Part shown: positions 56,403-64,000 of the stretch, piece by piece
Layout: every line of letters begins with the position of its first letter
Position numbering within the stretch: position 1 is the first letter of the stretch
Source of the DNA: an uncultured Eggerthellaceae bacterium
Lineage (GTDB): Bacteria > Actinomycetota > Coriobacteriia > Coriobacteriales > Eggerthellaceae
Direction: 5' to 3'
Assembly: GCA_910588985.1 (NCBI GenBank)
Contig: CAJURO010000002.1
Location: 49,553 to 113,552 of the forward strand
Length of the DNA: 64,000 nt
The notes under the pieces: generated by a model
What the model was told of the DNA's origin: nothing
Database searches by the model: none
Seen by the model: only the letters and a program-made list of their open reading frames with translations
Position numbers and translations under genes: made by a program

Positions 56403-58043
56403 ATGAGCTCCATCACATCGACCGAGGGCACGATGCCGTGCATCCCTGTGCGCACGTTCGGGCCGAAGGTCCCGCCTGTCCCTTCGCCTTCTCCTCAGCG
56501 CTCCTCTGCTTCGCCTGCGCCTGCTTCTGGCTCGAACAAGGTGCTCTTTGCGCTCTTTGCTTCGCTGCTCGTGGTGTTCGCGTTCGCCATCATCTTCCGC
56601 GATGCGTACGATAACGACATCTGGTTCATCCTCGCTACCGGCGAGGAGATCGCGAAGAACGGCATACCCTACGTCAATCCCTTCTCCTTCCATGAGGAGC
56701 AGTTCGGCTTCATTGCCCAGCAGTGGCTCGTCTGCTTGCTTGACTACCATCTGTACCAAGCGTTTGGGTTCATCGGCCTTGGCATCCTGACCGTTGCGCT
56801 CTCCTTCATCCTCATGATCTCGATGTATGTCACGGGAAGGTTTCTTAAGGGTGACAAGGCAGGCGGCGAGGTGCTCTTGCTCATCATGATGCCCGTCATC
56901 TACGGCATGTCGTCGTACATGTCAGTGCGACCGCATCTCTATACGATGATCATGTTCGTCTGGTTCGTCTTCTTCCTTGAGCATTATCGCCGCGCCTCTC
57001 GCATAACGTGGCTCATCCCGCTCATCCCGCTCATCGCGATTCATGTGAACCTCCATGCGGCCATGGCTCCCTTCGACCTTGTCATCATCGGGTGCTACCT
57101 CATCCCCGATGTCCTGAAGCCCTTCCATGCGCGGGGTCGTCTTGCGCGATGGCGGCTTGAGGGTGCTGAGTACAAGCGCATGCCGCTCCTTGCCTGCCTT
57201 GTGCTCTGTGCGCTTGCGCTCCTTGCGAACCCGTATGTCCTAGACGGCGCGCTCTATCTTGTGCACTCATACGGCTACGCTGATTACAAGTACTACATCT
57301 CCGAGATGGCCAACATGGCGCCAGCATCGAGCATCGTGAACATCGTCATCACTGTCGTCGTCTTCTTCACGGTGATCTGCATCGGCGCACGTGGCTCTTC
57401 GCGCATCGACCTTCCGCTCGTCCTTCTCGTCCTCGGGACAACCTGCCTTGCCTTCATGCATATTCGGAATCGTTGGCTCGTCGTCCTCTTCTGCTTCCTG
57501 CTCCTTGCCCATTACGCGCATGGGCGCTCCATTCGGCTGTTCGCGAAGGCGAAGATCGCCTACGTTGCCACGCCGACGATCGTCGCCCTTGGGCTCATCG
57601 CCTCCATCGGTGGCGTCTTCTTCGCCCTCCCCACGCTCACCGAAGAGCCGAAGAACAATTCATACACCCCTGTTGCCGCGATGGACTATCTGGACGACAT
57701 CGGTGCAGACAAGCAGACCACGCGCGTGTTCTGCTTCTTCAATGCGGGCGGCTATGTCGAATACCGCGGCTACAAGGTCAACATCGACCCTCGTCCTGAG
57801 CTGTGGGGCACGAGCATCACAGGGTCTGATTTCGATTACTACAAGGAATACGTTGACATGGCGAAGGGCGATAGCGTGTTCAACAACTACGTCGAGAAAT
57901 ACGATTTCGACGTGTTCATCATCCCAAAGGACGACAACTCGATGACGTACTTCTCGAACAACTGGGATTACGTTGAGATCCCAGGTGGGGAGGGATACTT
58001 CGCATACGCCTTGAAGGAGAAGTTCTCGCGCGACGCCTCATGA
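56403..58043 (+). CDS. Polytopic membrane protein, GT-C glycosyltransferase-like, unknown
   Basis: 546 residues. A Pro/Ser-rich cytosolic start (about 1-45) precedes roughly ten hydrophobic helices to about residue 410, then an extracytoplasmic C-terminal domain. The first external loop reads DNDIWFILATGEEIAKNGIP and NPFSFHEEQ, resembling the acidic loop of GT-C lipid-linked sugar transferases. The tail contains FFNAGGYVEYRGYKVNIDPRPELW, a segment shared with that class of unknown membrane proteins (resemblance only). GGGAGGAGGGGAG precedes ATG 56403. It sits between PDRP and ppdK, which is unexpected. Confidence 0.82.
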   Translation: MSSITSTEGTMPCIPVRTFGPKVPPVPSPSPQRSSASPAPASGSNKVLFALFASLLVVFAFAIIFRDAYDNDIWFILATGEEIAKNGIPYVNPFSFHEEQFGFIAQQWLVCLLDYHLYQAFGFIGLGILTVALSFILMISMYVTGRFLKGDKAGGEVLLLIMMPVIYGMSSYMSVRPHLYTMIMFVWFVFFLEHYRRASRITWLIPLIPLIAIHVNLHAAMAPFDLVIIGCYLIPDVLKPFHARGRLARWRLEGAEYKRMPLLACLVLCALALLANPYVLDGALYLVHSYGYADYKYYISEMANMAPASSIVNIVITVVVFFTVICIGARGSSRIDLPLVLLVLGTTCLAFMHIRNRWLVVLFCFLLLAHYAHGRSIRLFAKAKIAYVATPTIVALGLIASIGGVFFALPTLTEEPKNNSYTPVAAMDYLDDIGADKQTTRVFCFFNAGGYVEYRGYKVNIDPRPELWGTSITGSDFDYYKEYVDMAKGDSVFNNYVEKYDFDVFIIPKDDNSMTYFSNNWDYVEIPGGEGYFAYALKEKFSRDAS

Positions 58044-58269
58044 TCCGATGAGAAGGCCAGCCTGCCAGCACGCATGATCAAGCGCGCTTCGCACCTCTTC
58101 GCCGCTCGTGAGTTTTTGGACCCTTTCGGCACGTGAAGCGGCGCTTGCTTGCTATCATAAGGATGCCTGTTCGCAGAGCAGGTGCGCGAGAAGGGTCCCC
58201 ACATGATGGTCACCCCCTCGCGCTATGGCATGTTGCCAACGTATGGCTCTAGTTTCTAAGGAGATCAAA
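58044..58269. other. Intergenic region before ppdK
   Basis: 226 nt. I see a 10-bp palindrome AAGCGCGCTT, a TATCAT that could be a -10, a small CCTG/CAGG hairpin, and AAGGAG directly before the ppdK start. No RNA gene or riboswitch was recognised. Confidence 0.35.
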
Positions 58270-60990
58270 GTGGCCGATCAAGTCAAGCGCGTGTATGCAT
58301 TCGGCAAGAATGCAGCCGGCGAGAATGTCACCGAAGGCAATACCGACATGAAAGCCATCCTTGGTGGAAAGGGTGCGAACCTTGCTGAGATGGCGAACAT
58401 CGGGCTTCCCGTACCACCTGGCTTCACCATCACCTGCCAGACGTGCATGGAGTACGCCAATGCTGGGAACGTCTGGCCTGAGGGTGCGCTTGATACGATC
58501 GCTGAATATCGCGCTGACCTTGAGGAGCGCATGGGCAAGAAGATCGGCGACGACACCGACCCGCTGCTCGTGTCCGTTCGCTCTGGCGCACCGATGTCCA
58601 TGCCTGGCATGATGGACACGGTCCTCAACCTCGGCCTGAACGACCGCTCGATCAATGGCTTGATCGAGCAGACGCAGAATCCGCGTTTCGCATGGGATTC
58701 CTATCGTCGCTTCATCCAGATGTTCTCGAATGTCGTGATGGGGCTTGATGGGGACCTCTTCGAGAATGCCATCACCACCATGAAGAACGATCGTGGCGTT
58801 GCGTCAGATACCGACCTGACCGCCGAGGACCTTCAAGAGCTGGTGAGCATCTTCAAGGGCATCTTCGCCGAGAACGTCTCCGCAAGCGAGTACCCCTCGC
58901 TTGTCGTCGATGGCGTGGTTGCGTTCCCGCAAGATCCCATGATCCAGCTCCAGCTTGCTATCGAGGCTGTCTTCGGCTCATGGAACAATCCCCGCGCGGT
59001 CCTGTATCGCAAGAAGAACAAGATCGCCGATGACCTTGGCACGGCTGTCAACGTCCAGTCGATGGTGTTCGGCAATAAGGGCGAGACCTCGGCGACAGGC
59101 GTGGCCTTCACGCGCAATCCTGCCAATGGTGACAAGGAGTTCTATGGTGACTATCTTGTGAATGCTCAGGGCGAAGACGTTGTCGCAGGCATTCGCAACA
59201 CTTCTCCCATCGCTGATCTCAAGAAGATCAATGGCCTTGAGGAGGCGGGCCGCCAGCTTGAGGACATCTTCACCGTCCTTGAGAACCATTTCCGCGATAT
59301 GTGCGACATCGAGTTCACGATAGAGCAGGGCAAGCTTTGGATGCTCCAGACGCGTGCTGGCAAGCGCACGGCTGCTGCCGCTCTTCATATTGCCATCGAG
59401 ATGGTGAAAGAGGGGCTTATCGACAAGCGCGAGGCGGTCATGCGCGTTGAGCCCGACCAGCTCGATCAGCTCTTACATCCTCAGTTCGACAAGAATGCTG
59501 TCTATGATGTTGTCGCGCGCGGCTTGAATGCAAGCCCTGGTGCTGCCGTGGGCGAGGCCGTGTTCTCTGCTGCAGACGCCGTAGCGGCTGCCGAGGCAGG
59601 GCGCAAATGCGTGCTTGTCCGCTGGGAGACCAACCCCGATGACCTTGCTGGCATGATCGCAGCTGAGGGCATCCTGACCTCACACGGTGGCAAGACCTCT
59701 CATGCTGCTGTCATCGCTCGTGGCATGGGCGCTCCTTGCGTGTGCGGCGTTGAGGCGCTCAGGATCGATGCAGAGAAGAAGGAAGCTACCGTCACGGGCA
59801 CCGATATCGTGATCCGCGAAGGCGACCTCATCTCCATCGATGGCACGACAGGCATCGTCGTGCTCGGCGCTGTCGACCTTGTCATGCCTGAGCTCACAGG
59901 AGACCTTGACACCATCCTTGAGTGGGCCGATGAGTTCAGGACGCTTGGCGTGCGTGCGAATGCTGACAACCCAGAGGATGCTCAGCTCTCCCGTGATTTC
60001 GGAGCCGCTGGCATCGGCCTGTGCCGTACCGAGCATATGTTCCTCGGTGACCGCAAGCAGATCATCCAGTCGTTCATCCTGAACGATGACGAGCTCAATC
60101 GCGAGAAGGCGACTGCTGAGCTGTATAAGGCGCAAGCGGGTGACTTCTATGAGATGTTCAAGGCCATGGATGGCATGCCTGTCATCGTGCGCCTCCTTGA
60201 TCCGCCTCTGCACGAGTTCCTCGATAGCCCGCGTGAGCTTGAGGTCGAGATCGCGCGCATGGAGGCAACGGGTGCTTCTCGCGAGGATATCCAAGAGAAG
60301 CGTCGCATGCTCGAGAAGATCGATGCGTTCGCTGAGCAGAACCCGATGCTCGGCATGCGCGGCGTTCGCCTTGGCATCGTCTATCCTGTGCTTCCCGAGA
60401 TGCAGGTGCGCGCCATTGCGACGGCGTGCGCGAAGCTCAAGAAGGAAGGCTTCGATCCAAAGCCAGAGATCATGATCCCGCTCGTCTCCACCGTTGCCGA
60501 GCTTGCTCGCTTGCGCGAGGATGCCGAGCAGGTCATTGCCGAGGTGGCAAGCGTCGAGGGCGTTTCGCTTGAGATCCCCATCGGCACGATGATCGAGCTT
60601 CCTCGTGCAGCGCTGACGGCAGACGAGATCGCCACCCAGGCCGACTTCTTCTCCTTCGGCACGAATGACCTTACGCAGACAACGTTCGGCTTCAGCCGTG
60701 ATGACGTTGAGGGCGAGTTCGTCCCGCTCTACCTCCAGGATCGGCTCCTTCCTTACAACCCGTTCGCCACCATCGATGCAGATGGTGTTGCGAAGCTTGT
60801 TGCGATGGGCGTCGAGCTGGGGCATGTCGGCAACCCTGATATCGTTTGCGGCGTATGCGGCGAGCACGGCGGAGATCCTGAGTCCATCCATATCTTCAAC
60901 AGGATCGGCCTTGATTATGTCTCCTGCTCACCCTATCGTGTTCCTGTTGCGCGTCTTGCAGCAGCACAGGCGGCTATCAAGAAGGACTAA
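58270..60990 (+). CDS. ppdK: Pyruvate, phosphate dikinase
   Basis: 906-residue enzyme interconverting pyruvate + ATP + Pi and PEP + AMP + PPi. N-terminal ATP-grasp (GGKGANLAEMANIGLPVPPGF; MSMPGMMDTVLNLGLND). The phosphohistidine domain has TSHGGKTSHAAV, in which the Thr two residues before His is the PDRP target. The C-terminal PEP/pyruvate barrel contains GLCRTEHMF and, near the end, CGVCGEHGGDP with the catalytic Cys. GTG 58270 is chosen for AAGGAG 6 nt upstream; ATG 58242 is possible. The reversible PPi reaction suits an anaerobe saving ATP. Confidence 0.95.
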   Translation: MADQVKRVYAFGKNAAGENVTEGNTDMKAILGGKGANLAEMANIGLPVPPGFTITCQTCMEYANAGNVWPEGALDTIAEYRADLEERMGKKIGDDTDPLLVSVRSGAPMSMPGMMDTVLNLGLNDRSINGLIEQTQNPRFAWDSYRRFIQMFSNVVMGLDGDLFENAITTMKNDRGVASDTDLTAEDLQELVSIFKGIFAENVSASEYPSLVVDGVVAFPQDPMIQLQLAIEAVFGSWNNPRAVLYRKKNKIADDLGTAVNVQSMVFGNKGETSATGVAFTRNPANGDKEFYGDYLVNAQGEDVVAGIRNTSPIADLKKINGLEEAGRQLEDIFTVLENHFRDMCDIEFTIEQGKLWMLQTRAGKRTAAAALHIAIEMVKEGLIDKREAVMRVEPDQLDQLLHPQFDKNAVYDVVARGLNASPGAAVGEAVFSAADAVAAAEAGRKCVLVRWETNPDDLAGMIAAEGILTSHGGKTSHAAVIARGMGAPCVCGVEALRIDAEKKEATVTGTDIVIREGDLISIDGTTGIVVLGAVDLVMPELTGDLDTILEWADEFRTLGVRANADNPEDAQLSRDFGAAGIGLCRTEHMFLGDRKQIIQSFILNDDELNREKATAELYKAQAGDFYEMFKAMDGMPVIVRLLDPPLHEFLDSPRELEVEIARMEATGASREDIQEKRRMLEKIDAFAEQNPMLGMRGVRLGIVYPVLPEMQVRAIATACAKLKKEGFDPKPEIMIPLVSTVAELARLREDAEQVIAEVASVEGVSLEIPIGTMIELPRAALTADEIATQADFFSFGTNDLTQTTFGFSRDDVEGEFVPLYLQDRLLPYNPFATIDADGVAKLVAMGVELGHVGNPDIVCGVCGEHGGDPESIHIFNRIGLDYVSCSPYRVPVARLAAAQAAIKKD

Positions 60991-62213
60991 TGGAATCACA
61001 ACGTTCCCTTCCGCGAACCATCTTCGTGGTTCGATCAGGGGTCGAGAATGCATGGATCCAGGATGCAGCAGCCGCTTCGGCGGTTGCTGCATTCGTTTCA
61101 GAGGAGCACGTTCCTGCTGGTGCGCCCATTGCGGTCATCCTTGACCAGAGCGTGCTCCCTGATCGTGAGGAGTACATCTGCACGCGCGATTGGCGCGTCG
61201 TCGTCAATGCCATCGCAACGCTCAAAGTGCGTGGGGCTCCTGCCATCGGCATCGCAGGCTCCATCGCCCTCATGCTCTTCGCTTTCGCTGATTCGTCGAC
61301 AGCCCAGCTCGCAGGCGGCGCACCTTGCAAGGGCGATGTAGAAGAGGGAAGAGCGCCCGAGGGATTCGACGTGGCTGCATACGAAGCCGCGCTGACAAGC
61401 TGCGCCCAGACGATAGCGCACACCCGTCCAACAGCGGTTTCGCTCTCCCGCGCTGTGGATGCGTCGCTCGAATGCGCTCGCACGTGCCTTTCTGCTCATA
61501 TGGATGCGTGCTCCATTGCCGAAGCGCTCTTCGAGGTGGCGTGCGCTCGCATCCAGGAAGACGAGCGGATCAACCGCGCGATCGGCGAGGCTGGCGCGCC
61601 TCTTCTCAAAGATCATCCCTGCGTTCTCACCCACTGCAACGCAGGAAGCCTTGCCACAGGGTATTTCGGAACGGCGCTCGGTGTCGTCTATGCGGCAGCC
61701 TCCCATGGTTGGATAGAGCGGGTGTACGCAGATGAGACGCGACCAGTCTGCCAAGGGTCGCGCTTGACCGTCTGGGAGCTTTCGCGTGCGCATATCCCCA
61801 CAACGCTGATCTGCGATGACATGGCAGCGTATGTCATGTCAAGGGGATTGGTTCAAGCGTGCATCGTCGGCGCTGATAGGATCGCTGCGAACGGGGACGT
61901 GGCGAACAAGATCGGCACCCTTTCGGTCGCCATCAACGCGCACCATTTCAACATTCCGTTCTACGTGGCAGCGCCCCTTGAGACGATAGACTTCGCCTTG
62001 CCAAGTGGGAGTGACATTCCCATCGAGATGCGCGGCGAAGATGAGGTCTGCAAGGAGCCTCCCTTCGGCGTCGACATCCTCAACCCAGCCTTCGATGTCA
62101 CCCCTGCCGAGCTTGTCACTGCCATCATCACCGAGGAGGGCGTCTATGCGCCCCATGAGCTTGCGGGCGTTGCGCCTTTGTCCGCTGCGTCTTCGATGAA
62201 ACGGATGCGCTGA
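60990..62213 (+). CDS. mtnA: S-methyl-5-thioribose-1-phosphate isomerase (MtnA)
   Basis: 407-residue eIF2B-fold isomerase converting MTR-1-P to MTRu-1-P. Key segments are VRGAPAIGIAGS, the catalytic-Cys loop LTHCNAGSLAT, DETRPVCQGSRLT and GADRIAANGDVANKIGT with catalytic Asp. An extra loop of about 40 residues follows SIALMLFAFADS. The start overlaps the ppdK stop by 1 nt. No other methionine-salvage gene is present; the usual later steps need oxygen, so an alternative anaerobic route is likely (inference). Confidence 0.93.
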   Translation: MESQRSLPRTIFVVRSGVENAWIQDAAAASAVAAFVSEEHVPAGAPIAVILDQSVLPDREEYICTRDWRVVVNAIATLKVRGAPAIGIAGSIALMLFAFADSSTAQLAGGAPCKGDVEEGRAPEGFDVAAYEAALTSCAQTIAHTRPTAVSLSRAVDASLECARTCLSAHMDACSIAEALFEVACARIQEDERINRAIGEAGAPLLKDHPCVLTHCNAGSLATGYFGTALGVVYAAASHGWIERVYADETRPVCQGSRLTVWELSRAHIPTTLICDDMAAYVMSRGLVQACIVGADRIAANGDVANKIGTLSVAINAHHFNIPFYVAAPLETIDFALPSGSDIPIEMRGEDEVCKEPPFGVDILNPAFDVTPAELVTAIITEEGVYAPHELAGVAPLSAASSMKRMR

Positions 62214-62914
62214 TGAAGGAGGACCTGCGTGCATCGTTCAAGGCCGCCTATCCGATCATGCTCGGGTATGTTGCCATAGGCATCCCCTGCGGCATCTTGA
62301 GCGAATCCATCGGCTTGAACGCGTTCCAAGTGTTCCTGCTCTGCCTGCTCTTCTATTCAGGCGCGGGTCAGTTCATGATCCCGAACATGTTCCTGGGAGG
62401 GGCAAGCACGGGCTCGATCATCGCAAGCGTATCGCTCGTCAACACGCGGCAGATGCTCTATTCAGCTTCCTTCGCTCCGTTCTCTGCGAATACCTCGAAG
62501 GGTTTGGCATTCCTTTTCGCGGCTACCGTCACCGACGAGAGCTATGGGGTGTCGATCCGCAAGTTCGAAGAAGAGGGATGGAGCGTTCGGCGCGCTCTTT
62601 TCGTGAACCTGTTCTCGCAGTCGTCATGGACCTTGTCCTCAGTTGCAGGTGTGTTCGTAGGAAACGCGATCGACATTCCCCTTGAGATCGCTGCGTTCGC
62701 TATGACCTCCATCTTCATCTGCTTGCTCTTCACGCAGAAGCTCACCTCGGGCAACGTCATCGCGGCGGTGCTTGCTTGCCTTGGCGTTGTCATCTGCAAG
62801 CTCTTAGGCTTGAGTGGCGCAGCTATCCTCATCGGAGCGCTCTTCGGTGTCGTGGGCGCCCTTCTCATCGGGCGCGTGCGAAGAGGGGAGGAGGCAGACC
62901 ATGGGATGGTTTGA
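62213..62914 (+). CDS. azlC: AzlC-family amino-acid exporter large subunit
   Basis: 233-residue membrane protein of the AzlC/YgaZ family, which with AzlD exports branched-chain amino acids or methionine. Family segments are YPIMLGYVAIGIPCG, YSGAGQFM, NTRQMLYS and TDESYGVS; several membrane helices follow. The start overlaps the mtnA stop by 1 nt and its end overlaps azlD. Confidence 0.92.
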   Translation: MKEDLRASFKAAYPIMLGYVAIGIPCGILSESIGLNAFQVFLLCLLFYSGAGQFMIPNMFLGGASTGSIIASVSLVNTRQMLYSASFAPFSANTSKGLAFLFAATVTDESYGVSIRKFEEEGWSVRRALFVNLFSQSSWTLSSVAGVFVGNAIDIPLEIAAFAMTSIFICLLFTQKLTSGNVIAAVLACLGVVICKLLGLSGAAILIGALFGVVGALLIGRVRRGEEADHGMV

Positions 62915-63230
62915 TTTCTGGGTCATCTTCATCACCTGTGCGCTCACCATGCTCGCATGTCGCGTGTTGCCGCTCTTCCTCTTGAAGGGAAGGGAGCTGC
63001 CCCCTGCTGTCATCCGCGCGCTAGGGCTCATCCCGCCCGCTGCCTTTGCTGCCCTCGTCACGAACGATCTGTTCGATCCTCTCATGTTCAAGGCAGGCAT
63101 ATGGCCTGCTGCGGCTGTGCTCATTGCGGCGCTATGCGTCATCGTCGTGTCGATCAAGTTCCGCTCGCTTGTTGTGAGTGCGATCGCAGGCGTTGTGATC
63201 TACGCGATCCTTCTCGCGTTGCCTCTTTGA
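62901..63230 (+). CDS. azlD: AzlD-family amino-acid exporter small subunit
   Basis: 109-residue AzlD/YgaH partner of AzlC, with four hydrophobic helices and the family segment TMLACRVLPLFLLKGRELPP followed by IRALGLIPPAAFAALV. ATG 62901 follows GGGAGGAGG 7 nt upstream; overlaps azlC by 14 nt. Last gene of ppdK-mtnA-azlCD. Confidence 0.9.
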   Translation: MGWFDFWVIFITCALTMLACRVLPLFLLKGRELPPAVIRALGLIPPAAFAALVTNDLFDPLMFKAGIWPAAAVLIAALCVIVVSIKFRSLVVSAIAGVVIYAILLALPL

Positions 63231-63268
63231 GGCGCGGTGCCACCATTCGCGCTCGTTTGCTTTTTTCT
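63228..63268 (+). terminator. Probable terminator after azlD
   Basis: GCGCG/CGCGC stem with two further pairs around a bulge and an 11-nt loop, followed by GTTTGCTTTTTTC. It overlaps the azlD stop. Confidence 0.5.
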
Positions 63269-63270
63269 TC

Positions 63271-63299
63271 TTGCAGAGGAACACTCCTAGCAGTATACT
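63271..63299 (+). promoter_or_regulatory. Sigma70-type promoter of rplS
   Basis: TTGCAG (63271-63276), 17-nt spacer, TATACT (63294-63299), leaving a leader of about 55 nt. Close to the rpsP promoter in form. Confidence 0.65.
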
Positions 63300-63359
63300 T
63301 ACAAATCGCGCTTTGAATCTATGCGCTGAGTACGCTATCTATAAAGTGGGGTTTTAAGA

Positions 63360-63707
63360 ATGGACATTATTCGCGCTATTGAAAAGCAGGAGATGAAGGA
63401 TAACATCCCTGATTTCCAGCCAGGAGATACGGTGAAGGTTCACTATCGCATCACCGAGGGCAATCGTGAGCGTATCCAGGTTTTCCAGGGTGATGTGATT
63501 CGTCGTCACGGTCATTCTTCGCGCGAGACCTTTACAGTTCGCAAGGTAAGCTTCTCAGTCGGCGTGGAAAGAACATTCCCTGTCCACTCTCCGAAGATCG
63601 AGAAGATCGAGGTCATCCGCCATGGCAAGGTTCGCAGAGCCAAGCTTTACTATCTGCGTGACAAGGTCGGCAAGGCGGCCAAGATCAAAGAGAAGTCCTT
63701 CCAGTAA
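63360..63707 (+). CDS. rplS: 50S ribosomal protein L19
   Basis: 115-residue L19 at the 30S-50S interface. Diagnostic segments are IPDFQPGDTVKVHYRI, RIQVFQGDVIRRHG and RRAKLYYLRDKVGKAAKIKE. It has its own promoter and a strong terminator, away from rpsP-rimM-trmD, where it is often found. Confidence 0.96.
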   Translation: MDIIRAIEKQEMKDNIPDFQPGDTVKVHYRITEGNRERIQVFQGDVIRRHGHSSRETFTVRKVSFSVGVERTFPVHSPKIEKIEVIRHGKVRRAKLYYLRDKVGKAAKIKEKSFQ

Positions 63708-63717
63708 GAAGCCTTAT

Positions 63718-63744
63718 GAGGGTCGGCAACGGCCCTCTTTTTTT
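63718..63744 (+). terminator. Intrinsic terminator of rplS
   Basis: GAGGGTCG-GCAA-CGGCCCTC (one G-U, GNRA loop) followed by seven T, 10 nt after the rplS stop and 5 nt before the rnhB start. Confidence 0.88.
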
Positions 63745-63749
63745 ATGCC

Positions 63750-64000
63750 ATGGCAAGTCGTCTTCCCTTATCAGAGATAAAGAGGATGTTGGAGAACGCC
63801 TCAGCGCAAGAAGCCGAAGTGCTTATGCGGTCGCTTGCGGCGGATGATCGCGCAGGTGTGGTGCGCCTTGTTGAGAAGACGCAGCGCAGGCTCGAGCACG
63901 CGCGCGCCGAGGCGGAGCGCCTGCGTGGCCTCTATGCATTCGATGCGAGCTGTGCTGAGAATGACGAAGGGGTCATCCTTGGGCTCGACGAGGTTGGACG
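63750..64000 (+). CDS. rnhB: Ribonuclease HII, 3' partial
   Basis: N-terminal 83 codons, cut by the window. After about 75 residues of helical extension (LSEIKRMLENASAQEAEV...), the frame reaches VILGLDEVGR, the first catalytic motif of RNase HII (Asp-Glu pair), which removes RNA from RNA-DNA hybrids. The Firmicute-type enzyme has a comparable N-terminal extension, supporting ATG 63750. No ribosome binding site is visible, since the rplS terminator's T-run lies immediately upstream; ATG 63787 is an alternative. Confidence 0.85.
   Translation, partial: MASRLPLSEIKRMLENASAQEAEVLMRSLAADDRAGVVRLVEKTQRRLEHARAEAERLRGLYAFDASCAENDEGVILGLDEVG

Noticed and set aside
59680..60891. 403-residue minus-strand open frame opposite ppdK
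   Set aside because: Antisense shadow of an unmistakable PPDK coding sequence; composition is typical of a mirrored frame.

Overview
The window reads as a chromosomal core segment of an anaerobic actinobacterium, most likely a member of the Coriobacteriia. This placement is an inference from gene content and moderately high GC, not from a database search. The supporting points are a class 1B (PyrK/PyrD) dihydroorotate dehydrogenase, a PPDK with its bifunctional regulator, a two-subunit glycyl-tRNA synthetase, an HrcA/CIRCE heat-shock circuit, a Tat-exported [NiFe] hydrogenase with a cytochrome b anchor, and no aerobic respiratory genes. I see no prophage, insertion sequence, CRISPR array, rRNA or tRNA.

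Layout. 1-7.1 kb: a heterodimeric ABC exporter pair (5' end cut by the window), a HAD phosphatase, a degenerate AAA+-like protein and the Mn exporter MntP. 7.1-12 kb: pheA facing left, then the hydrogenase operon hyaABC, closed by a strong terminator. 12-24 kb: a long pyrimidine operon, pyrR-pyrB-pyrC-carA-carB-pyrK-pyrD-pyrF, continuing into gmk-rpoZ-thiI with overlapping or very short junctions. 24-29 kb: comEA-comEC-holA, facing rpsT. 29-40.5 kb: lepA, a small membrane protein, dusB, hemW, a CIRCE operator, then hrcA-dnaJ-rsmE-mtaB-phoH-ybeY-dgkA-era. 40.5-42.3 kb: leftward nth, a membrane protein and the hydrogenase maturation protease that should process HyaB. 42.4-49.8 kb: mfd and gltX, facing an ATP-grasp-like gene plus a DUF1461 membrane gene. 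49.9-58 kb: rpsP-khpA-rimM-trmD, lepB, glyQ-glyS, the PPDK regulator and a large polytopic membrane protein. 58.3-64 kb: ppdK, mtnA, azlC-azlD, then rplS and the start of rnhB.

The most unusual signal is a family of three dispersed ~100-bp palindromic elements (12030-12128, 24185-24283, 47526-47625). The outer arms differ in sequence between copies but are complementary within each copy. The inner core is almost invariant and holds a second hairpin whose closing pairs covary (GCC/GGC versus GCT/AGC) around a symmetric GA/GA internal loop. This looks like a structured RNA or an RNA-like mobile palindrome, and I do not recognise its family. Other points: ribosomal protein S20 has a long Lys/Ala/Glu-rich tail ending at an amber codon, with 18 more codons of the same composition in frame after it; the ABC pair shows the signature of one degenerate ATP site; a good CIRCE operator lies before hrcA; and the hexamer TAGAAT recurs just upstream of many genes as a probable -10 element.
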